Assembly (NCBI GenBank): GCA_030656615.1
Contig: JAUSOY010000058.1
Coordinates: 59,097 to 123,096 of the forward strand
Direction: 5' to 3'
Origin: Bacteroidales bacterium
GTDB lineage: Bacteria > Bacteroidota > Bacteroidia > Bacteroidales > TTA-H9
Length of the DNA: 64,000 nucleotides
The translations under genes and the position numbers were made by a program. This document shows, in pieces, positions 8,993-16,699 of the stretch (positions within the stretch are counted from its first letter, which is position 1; the number at the start of each line of letters is the position of its first letter). A model generated the notes under the pieces. That model saw only the letters and a list, made by a program, of their open reading frames with translations, was not told where the DNA came from and ran no database searches.

Positions 8993-9871
8993 ATGAAATC
9001 AATTCCATCACCCCAAATTCGTATAACAGAATGCCCCCGAGACGCCATGCAGGGTTTTCATGAATTTATCCCCACAGACGATAAAGCTGCTTATATAAGT
9101 ACTCTGTTGAAAGTGGGATTTGATGTAATCGATTTTGGAAGTTTTGTTTCGCCAAAAGCCATTCCACAAATGCGTGATACAGACGCAGTTTTGAATAAAC
9201 TTGATCTTAGCGGTAGTTCTTCAAAATTATTAGCGATTACGGCTAATATTAAAGGTGCTGAAGCTGCGGTTTCTTTTCCACAAATCTCGTATCTGGGTTA
9301 TCCTCATGCCCTTTCTCCGGAGTTCCTTCGACGTAATATTCATTCAGATCCTCAGAAATCGCTGATGAATATGGATGCTATCCTGAATCTTTGTTTTATA
9401 AAAAATAAGGAGCTTAAGGTATATGTGTCAATGGGATTTGGAAATCCTTACGGCGAAGAATGGAACACAGACTTACTCGAGGCCTGCGTGGAAGAATTGT
9501 CGCGTTTGGGTGTCAGATATATTGTTTTATCAGATACTATAGGAACTGCTACCACAGAAAAACTTAAACAGGTATTATCGCTCATCCCTCCCCGATTTGC
9601 TCATATTCGTTTTGGATTACATCTTCACGTAAAGCGTGAGAATCAGAAAGAACTAACGAGCGTTGCCTTGAACTACGGAAACACAGATTTCGAAGGGGTT
9701 ATGTTTGGTAAAGGAGGTTGTCCGCTTACAGGATATGAAATGCTGGGCAATTTTGACAATTACAGCTTCATCCAATACTTGACAGAATCTGAAATTGATG
9801 CCGGTATACATACGGACGTAATACCCTTGGTTAATGAATGGAATAATAAGATTTTCAATAATCTTTCGTAA
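8993..9871 (+). CDS. liuE: Hydroxymethylglutaryl-CoA lyase
   Basis: Cleaves HMG-CoA to acetyl-CoA and acetoacetate, the last leucine step. I chose the ATG at 8993 (MKSIPSP), 13 bases after the dehydrogenase stop; an earlier in-frame ATG at 8969 would overlap that gene. The 292-residue TIM-barrel protein has ITECPRDAMQG near the N-terminus, equivalent to the catalytic Arg-Asp of RDGLQ. It also has FGLHLHV (the metal-binding H-x-H) and FGKGGCPLTGYE, with the active-site loop Cys. These are variants of the classical motifs and look like the Bacteroidota type. CoA-transferase genes follow after 11 bases. Confidence 0.85.
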   Translation: MKSIPSPQIRITECPRDAMQGFHEFIPTDDKAAYISTLLKVGFDVIDFGSFVSPKAIPQMRDTDAVLNKLDLSGSSSKLLAITANIKGAEAAVSFPQISYLGYPHALSPEFLRRNIHSDPQKSLMNMDAILNLCFIKNKELKVYVSMGFGNPYGEEWNTDLLEACVEELSRLGVRYIVLSDTIGTATTEKLKQVLSLIPPRFAHIRFGLHLHVKRENQKELTSVALNYGNTDFEGVMFGKGGCPLTGYEMLGNFDNYSFIQYLTESEIDAGIHTDVIPLVNEWNNKIFNNLS

Positions 9872-9882
9872 AAATTATTGGT

Positions 9883-10575
9883 ATGAATAAGGTATTTAAA
9901 AATGCAAAAGAAGCTCTGGCGGGTTTGAAAGACGGAATGACTGTGATGTTTGGTGGGTTTGGCCTTTGTGGTATACCCGAAAACAGCATTGATGCCATTC
10001 ATGAGGGTGGGTTTTCGAATTTTATCTGCATCTCTAATAACGCCGGTATTGATGATTTTGGGCTTGGTAAATTACTTCGTAAACATCAGATTAAAAAAAT
10101 GATTGCATCCTATGTAGGTGAAAACAAGGAATTTGAAAGGCAGTTACTCTCTGGTGATTTGGAAGTGCTTTTAATACCACAGGGAACACTGGCTGAAAGA
10201 ATTCGGGCGGCAGGTGCAGGAATTCCGGCATTTTTCGTTCCGGCAGGATATGGTACAGAAGTTCAAGTCGATAAAGAGGTACGTGAGTTTAATGGCAAAA
10301 TGCATATACTCGAGCATGCCTTACATTCCGATTTTGCCTTTGTGAAAGCCTGGAAAGGGGATACCGCCGGAAATTTGATATACCGGCATACTGCTGATAA
10401 TTTTAATGCAATGATGGCAACTGCCGGGAAAATTACTGTTGCGGAAGTGGAAGAATTGGTCCCCGCAGGTAGTCTCGACCCTAATCAAATCCATACGCCT
10501 GGCATTTATGTCCAACGCATCTTTCAGGGGATTAATTATCAGAAGCAAATCGAATTTACAACCACCAGCGACTAA
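9883..10575 (+). CDS. scoA: 3-oxoacid CoA-transferase subunit A
   Basis: Subunit A of succinyl-CoA:3-ketoacid CoA-transferase, which interconverts acetoacetate and acetoacetyl-CoA. The 230-residue product carries the type I signature MFGGFGLCGIPENSID (about 22-37) and the downstream GTLAERIRAAGAGIPAFFVPAGYGT (about 100-124, quoted here for position only). Subunit B follows after 12 bases. Linked to HMG-CoA lyase, it would activate the acetoacetate made from leucine. Acetate or butyrate CoA-transferase specificity (AtoD-like) is an alternative that sequence inspection cannot separate. Confidence 0.88.
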   Translation: MNKVFKNAKEALAGLKDGMTVMFGGFGLCGIPENSIDAIHEGGFSNFICISNNAGIDDFGLGKLLRKHQIKKMIASYVGENKEFERQLLSGDLEVLLIPQGTLAERIRAAGAGIPAFFVPAGYGTEVQVDKEVREFNGKMHILEHALHSDFAFVKAWKGDTAGNLIYRHTADNFNAMMATAGKITVAEVEELVPAGSLDPNQIHTPGIYVQRIFQGINYQKQIEFTTTSD

Positions 10576-10587
10576 TAAGGGAAACAC

Positions 10588-11244
10588 ATGGCACTTGATA
10601 AGAATGGAATCGCAAAACGCATAGCTGCCGAATTACAGGATGGCTATTATGTAAATCTGGGTATTGGTATTCCTACCCTGGTGGCCAATTTTATACCCGA
10701 AGGGATGCAATTGACGCTACATTCCGAAAACGGACTGCTTGGAATCGGACCTTTTCCAACACAAGATAAGGTGGATGCTGATTTAATAAATGCTGGTAAA
10801 CAAACGGTTACATATATCGAGGGAGCATCTTTTTTTAATTCTGCCGAAAGTTTTGCCATGATTAGGGGAGGACATATAGACCTTACTGTTTTGGGTGCTT
10901 TTGAGGTGTCGGAACAAGGGGATATTGCTTCCTGGAAAATTCCGGGTAAGTTGATTAAAGGGATGGGAGGTGCCATGGATTTGGTGGCCGCTGCAAAGAA
11001 TATTATTGTAGCCATGCAGCATACCGATCGGGATGGTAATTCTAAATTGTTAAAAAAGTGTACGTTACCGCTCACCGGGGTGGCTTGTGTAAAACGAATT
11101 GTAACTGATCTGGCGTTTATCCAGGTAACTGAAAGGGGTTTCGAACTCAGGGAAAGGGCACCGGGTGTAAGTGTGGAAGAAATTATTCAGGCTACCGAAG
11201 GTAAACTCATTATTGAAGGCGATATCCCTGAAATGGTTTTATAG
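10588..11244 (+). CDS. scoB: 3-oxoacid CoA-transferase subunit B
   Basis: Catalytic subunit partner of the preceding gene. The 218-residue product contains HSENGLLGIGPFP, with E47 as the glutamate that forms the CoA thioester intermediate. It also has YVNLGIGIPTLVANFIPEG, GGHIDLTVLGAFEV and GKLIKGMGGAMDLV, all typical of SCOT B/AtoA. It is the last gene of the operon. The next gene is on the other strand and no strong terminator hairpin was found in the 68-base gap. Confidence 0.9.
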   Translation: MALDKNGIAKRIAAELQDGYYVNLGIGIPTLVANFIPEGMQLTLHSENGLLGIGPFPTQDKVDADLINAGKQTVTYIEGASFFNSAESFAMIRGGHIDLTVLGAFEVSEQGDIASWKIPGKLIKGMGGAMDLVAAAKNIIVAMQHTDRDGNSKLLKKCTLPLTGVACVKRIVTDLAFIQVTERGFELRERAPGVSVEEIIQATEGKLIIEGDIPEMVL

Positions 11245-11312
11245 ATTCTATAGTTGTTAGCGACTCTGCCTATGCAATGATATCTGAAATGTTGATATTA
11301 ATAATTCAAACG

Positions 11313-11726
11313 TTAGCTTATTTCCCAGGCTTTCTCTAACCATTGTAATAGCTGATGGTCTACTTCTTCCGGATTCTCTATTTTTATAAAATGGGCATAT
11401 TTTTTTGCTGACACTTTAACAGTTTTGTAAACTGGAAACTCGTCCTTGTTTTCTGATAAAACAAATTCAAGATTAACGAAGGTTTTGGTGGGCTTCAAAG
11501 CAAAAAACGTGCTATGTCGCCTGACCAGTATAGCATTTTTAACAACGTCAATCCTTACATCTTTATGTGTCATTGCCCAGGATAACAATCGCCCACAAAT
11601 CTGCCGCACAGGTTCTGGTTTGTTGGCAAGATGTATTTCAATATTCTTGGTTCCACAGGAATGATCCTGATTCTTGTTGATAAACTGACGCCCGCAACTT
11701 GTGCAGGTCCATAAATCCTTTTTCAT
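11313..11726 (-). CDS. DUF5655-type protein with N-terminal zinc ribbon
   Basis: A 137-residue cytoplasmic protein of unknown function. The first 30 residues form a zinc-ribbon-like element: CTSCGRQFINKNQDHSC supplies two CxxC-type Cys, then a His and a third Cys. The remainder resembles DUF5655, a small alpha/beta domain often annotated as a transporter-associated or hypothetical protein. It sits alone on the minus strand between the leucine operon and the thioesterase, with no evident partner. The family call comes from remembered sequence style and should be confirmed by a profile search. Confidence 0.6.
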   Translation of the reverse strand: MKKDLWTCTSCGRQFINKNQDHSCGTKNIEIHLANKPEPVRQICGRLLSWAMTHKDVRIDVVKNAILVRRHSTFFALKPTKTFVNLEFVLSENKDEFPVYKTVKVSAKKYAHFIKIENPEEVDHQLLQWLEKAWEIS

Positions 11727-11790
11727 CGATAATGGGATTCAGAAATTCAATTTAGGAATTACAAATCAGTGCAGGTTTCCTATCGATTTA

Positions 11791-11798
11791 TATATTTG
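11791..11798 (+). promoter_or_regulatory. -7 promoter box (TATATTTG) of the thioesterase gene
   Basis: A perfect TAnnTTTG match lies 20 bases before the ATG at 11819, so the predicted transcript has a very short leader of about 14 bases. No good TTTG -33 element is at the usual distance. Confidence 0.55.
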
Positions 11799-11818
11799 CA
11801 TATTTTATTTTAAATCTC

Positions 11819-12550
11819 ATGCAATTTACAAAAACATATACTGTGCGGTCGTCCGAAATTGACTACAAGTATCGCCTGAAACCTTTTTATGCTATTTCCA
11901 TGTTTTTGGATGCTTTTGCCTTGTATTGCGATGATAATGGTGTAGCAGCATACCACTTGCATGAAATTGGTAAGTCATGGGTTATGACTGAACTAAAGGT
12001 TTTGTTTGCTAAAGATATGCCAGTCTGGAAAGATGAACTAAGTATGAAGGTTTGGGTACGTAAAGTGCTGGGAGTTCGTGTAATTGGTGATTTTTTCTTA
12101 TATGATAAAAAAGGAGATGTTGTTTGCCGGGGCACCTCACGCTGGCTGATTTTGGATATTGAATCACGAACACCCGATACAGCTGATTGTGTTCGCAATG
12201 TGTTTGATATTTGTAAGGAAGAAGCAATTCCGGGCTTCCGCTTTGGAGCTATCGAACCATTTTTTGGTAAACAATTCATTGATAAACAGTTGGTTCGTTC
12301 GTTTGATATTGATTTTAATAAACACCTTAACAGTGTACGTTATATTGCTGGTGCCATTGAATCCATCCCGCTTGAATTACGTGAAAACACGCACCTGAAA
12401 GAAATTTACATTAATTATATAAAGGAAGCTTTTTTAGGTGAAACAATAACATCAATCGCGACAGGAGAACATCAGAATTTCTACCACCAGCAATTCCGCG
12501 ATTCTGAGCCTCATGAGATTTGCAAAATGCATAGTCAGTGGTTTGATTAG
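11819..12550 (+). CDS. Acyl-ACP thioesterase
   Basis: Double hot-dog enzyme that releases free fatty acids from acyl-ACP. The first hot dog covers about residues 1-140 (SEIDYKYRLKPFYAISMFLDAFA, quoted as a landmark). The second starts near 155 and contains DIDFNKHLNSVRYI, matching the D-x-N-x-H-x-N catalytic motif of FatA/FatB-type enzymes. The 243-residue length fits bacterial members. It is monocistronic by spacing. In anaerobic bacteria such enzymes often serve fatty-acid turnover; the chain-length preference cannot be read from sequence. Confidence 0.85.
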   Translation: MQFTKTYTVRSSEIDYKYRLKPFYAISMFLDAFALYCDDNGVAAYHLHEIGKSWVMTELKVLFAKDMPVWKDELSMKVWVRKVLGVRVIGDFFLYDKKGDVVCRGTSRWLILDIESRTPDTADCVRNVFDICKEEAIPGFRFGAIEPFFGKQFIDKQLVRSFDIDFNKHLNSVRYIAGAIESIPLELRENTHLKEIYINYIKEAFLGETITSIATGEHQNFYHQQFRDSEPHEICKMHSQWFD

Positions 12551-12651
12551 TTTTCGATTTTTTAATAAAAAATTTGCGACATATTATTAAGTGCCTTATG
12601 TATAATTATTATAAATTACTGAAAAACAATAACAAGCTACGTATTTTAAGC

Positions 12652-12672
12652 GATATTTGCGTATTCAAATAC
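12652..12672 (+). promoter_or_regulatory. Promoter and candidate Rrf2 operator of the first rrf2 gene
   Basis: GATATTTG (one mismatch to TAnnTTTG) at 12652-12659 is followed one base later by GTATTCAAATAC at 12661-12672, an inverted repeat GTATT-CA-AATAC. It would cover the transcription start. An almost identical arrangement precedes the second rrf2 gene, which suggests auto- or cross-regulation. Confidence 0.5.
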
Positions 12673-12680
12673 CTTTTAGG

Positions 12681-13085
12681 ATGAATAAAGTTGTAAATCT
12701 TTCGGAAGCTTCCTCACTGGCCATCCATGCCATGGTTTTAATCGCCAAATCAGATAAGCAAATCAATGTGAGTCAAATTGCAGATTTGATGGGTTCCTCC
12801 CGGAATCACCTAGCTAAGGTGATGCAACGCCTTGTTAAAGAGGGATTTGTTAAATCGCTCCGGGGTCCTTCCGGAGGTTTTACCATGCAACAAAAACCGG
12901 AAGATATTACGCTGTTACAAATTTTTGAATGTATCGAAGGTCCTATCCAACCGACGGGTTGCCCCCTCGATCGTCAGGTCTGCCCATTCGATAAATGCCT
13001 CATGGGTGGAATTGTTACCGATACAACCATTCAGATTCGTGAATATTTTCAGTCTCACACCCTCGCAGATATGCTTCAGCATTAA
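12681..13085 (+). CDS. Rrf2-family Fe-S transcriptional regulator (first copy)
   Basis: A 134-residue DNA-binding regulator. The ATG at 12681 (MNKVVNLSEASS) is chosen because homology starts there; an upstream TTG lies inside the promoter. The winged helix-turn-helix is at about residues 25-65 (QINVSQIADLMGSSRNHLAKVMQRL). The wing motif LRGPSGGFTM is typical of Rrf2. Three Cys at about 95-110 (GCPLDRQVCPFDKC) are positioned to ligate a 2Fe-2S or 4Fe-4S cluster as in NsrR, IscR and RsrR. A paralogue lies just downstream. Sensing of NO or redox state is inference from the Hcp and DUF438 neighbours. Confidence 0.85.
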   Translation: MNKVVNLSEASSLAIHAMVLIAKSDKQINVSQIADLMGSSRNHLAKVMQRLVKEGFVKSLRGPSGGFTMQQKPEDITLLQIFECIEGPIQPTGCPLDRQVCPFDKCLMGGIVTDTTIQIREYFQSHTLADMLQH

Positions 13086-13157
13086 GTATTTGTGGTTTTT
13101 GAAAATTAATTTCTTTTTTTTCTTAATTTTTTTTTGGACGTTATGGATTTTTATTTC

Positions 13158-13186
13158 TATATTTGCGTATTGAAATACCGAAATAC
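13158..13186 (+). promoter_or_regulatory. Promoter and candidate Rrf2 operator of the second rrf2 gene
   Basis: A perfect TATATTTG box (13158-13165) is followed by GTATTGAAATAC (13167-13178), an inverted repeat GTATT-GA-AATAC, then a further half-site GAAATAC (13180-13186), giving GAAATAC twice at 8-base spacing. The stretch from ATATTTGCGTATT through AAATACC matches the first rrf2 promoter except for one base. Confidence 0.55.
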
Positions 13187-13195
13187 ATAAATCGA

Positions 13196-13639
13196 ATGTC
13201 AAAACTCATCAACATATCCGAAGCAGCATCCATAGCGGTTCATGCTATGGTTTTAATTGCTCGTTCAGGAGAAATGATGAACGCCGGACAATTAAGCGTA
13301 ATAACCGGATTTTCAAAGAATCACATATCAAAAGTGCTTAATATTCTTGCCCGTGAGCAGTTTCTTGATTCGGAACGAGGCCCGAAGGGTGGATTTATTC
13401 TCAGAAAAAATCCGGAAGATATTACTTTACTGATGGTATATGAAGTGGTGGATGGGAGTATCAATCAACAACCTTGTGCTAATCAGTGCAGTCTTTGTTT
13501 GGCCAGTGGATGTGTTTTTGGCGGTTTTTCTGTACTCTTTACCAACGAATTCAGGGGATATTTAGCTCAGAGTCGCTTATCAGATTTAATGAAGGAAAAG
13601 AGTGTTGAGTTACCCGAAAAACAAACAATTCTCATATAA
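13196..13639 (+). CDS. Rrf2-family Fe-S transcriptional regulator (second copy)
   Basis: A 147-residue paralogue of the preceding regulator, starting at the ATG at 13196 (MSKLINISEAAS). The helix-turn-helix (GQLSVITGFSKNHISKVLNI) and wing (ERGPKGGFIL) are intact. Its cluster-binding Cys differ: four Cys in PCANQCSLCLASGC (C-x3-C-x2-C-x4-C) versus three in the first copy, so the two may bind clusters of different type or reactivity. Only 26 bases separate it from the 4Fe-4S protein gene, with which it should be co-transcribed. The C-terminal tail (about 20 residues) is longer than in the first copy. Confidence 0.85.
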   Translation: MSKLINISEAASIAVHAMVLIARSGEMMNAGQLSVITGFSKNHISKVLNILAREQFLDSERGPKGGFILRKNPEDITLLMVYEVVDGSINQQPCANQCSLCLASGCVFGGFSVLFTNEFRGYLAQSRLSDLMKEKSVELPEKQTILI

Positions 13640-13665
13640 TAATTTACAATTATAAAACTTCAGTA

Positions 13666-14517
13666 ATGAAACGCCAGATTATTAAAATTGATGAAGATAA
13701 ATGCAATGGTTGCGGAATTTGCATTCCAAATTGCCACGAAGGTGCATTGCAAATGATTGATAATAAAGCAAGACTTATCAGTGATTTGTTTTGTGATGGT
13801 TTGGGTGCTTGTATTGGACATTGTCCCGAGGGCGCCATCGAAATGATTGAACGTGAAGCGGAACCATATGACGAAATTAAGGTAATGAAGGAAATGGTCA
13901 AGAAAGGGAAGAACACCATTGTTGCCCATCTCAATCACCTCAAGGATCATGGTGCCGATGAATATTTAAACCAAGCATTGGATTATTTAAAAGAACATAA
14001 TATAGATATACAAATGGAAGAAGAAAAAAAACAGGCACATGGATCTACCTGCGGTTGCCCCGGTTCAGCTGCCATGGATTTCAGAGAAGCAGCCCCGGCG
14101 GTTACTGCTCCAATAACAAATCATGCTGATGCACCCTCCGAACTGCGACAATGGCCTGTTCAGCTGCATTTGTTAAACCCCAATGCTCCTTATTTTAAAA
14201 ATGCGGATGTAGTTTTGGCAGCCGATTGCACTGCTTTTGCCATGGGTGGATTTCATTCCAAATTCCTCAAAGGAAAAACCCTAGCCATTGCATGCCCAAA
14301 ACTCGATTCCAACATGGAAGTCTATGTGGAGAAAATCGCTGCCATGGTTGAGATGGCACGCATTAATACACTTTCTGTCGTAATGATGGAAGTACCATGC
14401 TGTTCAGGATTGCTGCAAGTTGCAAAAATGGCAGTTAGTAAATCGGGCAGAAACATCCCCATTAAAAAAGTGATCGTTTCCATACAAGGACAAGTAACGC
14501 ACGAAGATTGGGCGTAA
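13666..14517 (+). CDS. 4Fe-4S ferredoxin-domain protein with C-terminal Cys-rich domain
   Basis: A 283-residue soluble iron-sulfur protein. The N-terminal domain (about 1-65) has two 4Fe-4S motif sets, CNGCGICIPNC and CDGLGACIGHCPEG; the first is classical CxxCxxCxxxC and the second is CxxxxxCxxxC, with one Cys fewer or displaced. A helical middle (about 70-125) leads to a Cys-containing linker (STCGCPGS). A C-terminal domain (about 165-283) includes ADCTAFAMGGFHSKFLKGK, ACPKLDS and EVPCCSGLLQVA. Such proteins recur beside Rrf2 and Hcp genes in anaerobes. A role in electron transfer or NO/redox defence is inference; no catalytic function is established here. Confidence 0.78.
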   Translation: MKRQIIKIDEDKCNGCGICIPNCHEGALQMIDNKARLISDLFCDGLGACIGHCPEGAIEMIEREAEPYDEIKVMKEMVKKGKNTIVAHLNHLKDHGADEYLNQALDYLKEHNIDIQMEEEKKQAHGSTCGCPGSAAMDFREAAPAVTAPITNHADAPSELRQWPVQLHLLNPNAPYFKNADVVLAADCTAFAMGGFHSKFLKGKTLAIACPKLDSNMEVYVEKIAAMVEMARINTLSVVMMEVPCCSGLLQVAKMAVSKSGRNIPIKKVIVSIQGQVTHEDWA

Positions 14518-14555
14518 TTGTTTAAGCATCTGATAAATTTTAGAAGTTTCATTCG

Positions 14556-14585
14556 TAATTTTGATACAGTAACAGGGAATTCCCT
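14556..14585 (+). promoter_or_regulatory. Promoter box and 12-bp palindromic operator candidate
   Basis: TAATTTTG (14556-14563) is a perfect -7 box. Ten bases later comes AGGGAATTCCCT (14574-14585), a perfect 12-bp palindrome lying at or just after the expected start site and 17 bases before the cupin ATG. The position suits a repressor site; the binding protein is unknown, though Rrf2 proteins encoded nearby are candidates. Confidence 0.5.
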
Positions 14586-14602
14586 AATTAAAAATTCAAG
14601 TC

Positions 14603-14932
14603 ATGCAAAAAAGTATATTCGAACACTCCAGTATTTTTCGCTTTAACGAAAAGGTTGATTATTCCTCAGAAGGCATCGTTAGTAAGCGCGTTTTAGATCG
14701 CTCAGTTGGCAATGTTACCCTCTTTGCTTTTGATAAAGGGCAGCGTCTGAGCGAGCATTCTGCTCCATTCGATGCTATGGTTCAGGTGATGGAAGGAGAA
14801 GGTGAGGTGATAATTAATAAAATTCCTCATCAGTTAAAGGCCGGTGATGTAATTATAATGCCTGCTAATATTCCTCACTCGGTTAATGCCACAGAACGTT
14901 TCAAAATGGTATTGACGATGATTAAAGGCTAA
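14603..14932 (+). CDS. Small cupin-domain protein
   Basis: A 109-residue single-domain cupin. Motif 1 is GQRLSEHSAPFDAMVQVMEGEGEV (landmark, about 47-70), with a His and Glu/Gln positions for metal binding. Motif 2 is LKAGDVIIMPANIPHSVNA (about 77-95), with the PxxxPH-type His. Small cupins of this kind are common beside Hcp, DUF438 and hemerythrin genes in anaerobes. No enzyme activity can be assigned; metal-dependent sensing or small-molecule binding is possible. It has its own promoter with a palindrome, separate from the ferredoxin gene upstream. Confidence 0.82.
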   Translation: MQKSIFEHSSIFRFNEKVDYSSEGIVSKRVLDRSVGNVTLFAFDKGQRLSEHSAPFDAMVQVMEGEGEVIINKIPHQLKAGDVIIMPANIPHSVNATERFKMVLTMIKG

Positions 14933-15150
14933 ACCAAACCAATAAGTCGTTTATTGATGTCTTTTAATCATTGACGGCTGATTTTTACTTTTTCTAATCA
15001 CTGAATCATGGGATGAAGCGATATAGAAATCTCTCGAAAACCTTAATAATGAGAAAAGGAGAATGAATTAATTCGTATTGTTGACACTAATATCATTTCG
15101 CGAATAAAGATACTCCTTGATATATAATCCCTATTTTAAAAAATGAAATC

Positions 15151-16383
15151 ATGAGTGAACTTATTAATGATTCACGTAGTCGTAAAGATCTGCTTAAGCA
15201 TATGATTCTTCAGTTACATGAAGGTGTAGCTCCCGAAGAAGTAAAAGGTCGTTTACGCGACTTAATGTCAAAAATCCCTTATGGCGAAGTGGTTGAAGTA
15301 GAACAGGAACTTATAAGTGAGGGCTTACCTGAAACCGAAGTTCTTCGTTTGTGCGATATTCATACAGAAGTTTTGGAAGGCAAAATCGATTTGTCGGAAA
15401 TGAAAATCGTACCTCCGGGTCATCCGGTTGATACGTTTAAGAAAGAAAACCGGGAACTCGAAATTCAGGTGAAGCGCCTGGAAGAACTTTATTCTGGCTT
15501 TACAGAATTGATTGAATCGATTGGGATTGCAGCATATTTAAATAAAATCCATCAACTTTTCAATGCATTGATGGATGCAGATAAACACTATCGCCGCAAG
15601 GAAAATCTGTTGTTTCCTTATCTTGAGCGCTATGGAATAACAGGCCCCCCCACCGTAATGTGGGGAAAACATGATGAAACCCGTGCACTTCTAAAAGAAG
15701 CCCTGGCAAATGTTCAGTTTTCCGAAAGCATGGATAATCAGAAAATTGCCATTCTAATTCGTGATACATTCCATCCAGCATCCAAAGCTGTGACCGATAT
15801 GATAATGAAGGAAGAAGAAATTCTCCTTCCAATGACACTCGATAAATTGAGTGAAAAAGAATGGTACGAAATTTACCGGCAAACCAATGAAATAGGTTAT
15901 TGTCTTTATGATCCCAAGGTTGAATGGAAACCTGAAGGGATTGAACTAACCGAAGTTTCATCATTAAGTGATGGCAGTATTATACTTCCTTCGGGAACTT
16001 TTAGGTTAGAAGAAATATTAGCCCTACTTAATATGTTACCCATTGATATGACTTTTGTTGATAAAGATGATAAAGTGAAATATTTTAGTCAGGGTAAAGA
16101 GCGCGTGTTTGATCGCAACCGGGCCATATTAGGCCGCGATGTCAGGCTATGCCATCCTCCTTCGAGTGTACATGTGGTGGAAGATATTCTTGCTGATTTT
16201 AAAGCCGGTCGTCAGGAGAGTGCCGCATTCTGGATCCAGATGAAAGGGCGGTTTATTCATATTGAATATTTTGCACTTCGTGGAGCTCAGGGTGAATATC
16301 TTGGAACGCTGGAAGTTTCTCAGGATTTAACAGAGAAACGTGCACTGCAAGGCGAACAAAGAATTCTGTCATATCAAAAATAG
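15151..16383 (+). CDS. DUF438/hemerythrin/PAS-domain protein
   Basis: A 410-residue cytoplasmic sensor-like protein. The N-terminal domain (about 10-90) is DUF438-like (SRSRKDLLKHMILQLHEG onward). Residues about 120-245 are a hemerythrin-type four-helix bundle with spaced His and Glu (ALMDADKHYRRKENLLFPYLE, WGKHDETR, DTFHPAS, KEEEILLP), fit to bind a di-iron centre for O2 or NO. The C-terminal part (about 275-410) is a PAS domain (MTFVDKDDKVKYFSQGKERVF) of the PAS_10 type, ending in SQDLTEKRALQGEQRIL. DUF438 proteins cluster with DUF1858/DUF2249 and Hcp genes. A DUF2249-like gene follows after 56 bases. Function as an NO/O2 binding or signalling protein is inference. Confidence 0.85.
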   Translation: MSELINDSRSRKDLLKHMILQLHEGVAPEEVKGRLRDLMSKIPYGEVVEVEQELISEGLPETEVLRLCDIHTEVLEGKIDLSEMKIVPPGHPVDTFKKENRELEIQVKRLEELYSGFTELIESIGIAAYLNKIHQLFNALMDADKHYRRKENLLFPYLERYGITGPPTVMWGKHDETRALLKEALANVQFSESMDNQKIAILIRDTFHPASKAVTDMIMKEEEILLPMTLDKLSEKEWYEIYRQTNEIGYCLYDPKVEWKPEGIELTEVSSLSDGSIILPSGTFRLEEILALLNMLPIDMTFVDKDDKVKYFSQGKERVFDRNRAILGRDVRLCHPPSSVHVVEDILADFKAGRQESAAFWIQMKGRFIHIEYFALRGAQGEYLGTLEVSQDLTEKRALQGEQRILSYQK

Positions 16384-16439
16384 ACTTGATATAAATGACG
16401 AATTGTCAGTGATTAATTTTTATTTTAAAATATTTTACC

Positions 16440-16694
16440 ATGGAAACTCCACGTTGGTTTGCTACCGAATTGATTAAAAAAAGCTTTGATGCCCGTCAGA
16501 TGTTGGCAGGTGGCGGTCACCCGCTGGATTATGTAAACGATGAAACCGATATGCTGAACAGCAATGATATTTTTGAACTGATAACCCCATTTTTACCTAC
16601 TCCGATGATTAATAAAATGGAACTAAAAGGACTTGATGTTTGGACTGATAATTCGCTTCCCGGAATTTTTAAAACCTACTTCCGAAAAAAATAA
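16440..16694 (+). CDS. DUF2249-like small protein
   Basis: An 84-residue protein resembling DUF2249: an N-terminal DARQMLAGGGHPLDYV motif, a central NDIFELITPFLPTPMINKM and a C-terminal LKGLDVWT, the usual DARxML...HP...L..F.P.PL plan. DUF2249 domains often accompany hemerythrin, denitrification and NO-response proteins. It sits between the DUF438 protein and the PepSY protein, five bases before the latter, so these three appear co-transcribed. No cysteine is present, so it is not an Fe-S or TusA-type sulfur carrier. The biochemical role is unknown. Confidence 0.6.
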   Translation: METPRWFATELIKKSFDARQMLAGGGHPLDYVNDETDMLNSNDIFELITPFLPTPMINKMELKGLDVWTDNSLPGIFKTYFRKK

Positions 16695-16699
16695 ACCCG

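Noticed and set aside
12657..12680. Upstream TTG start extending the first Rrf2 protein by 8 residues
   Set aside because: It overlaps the promoter/operator and the extension does not match the family; the same applies to the second copy at 13163-13195.
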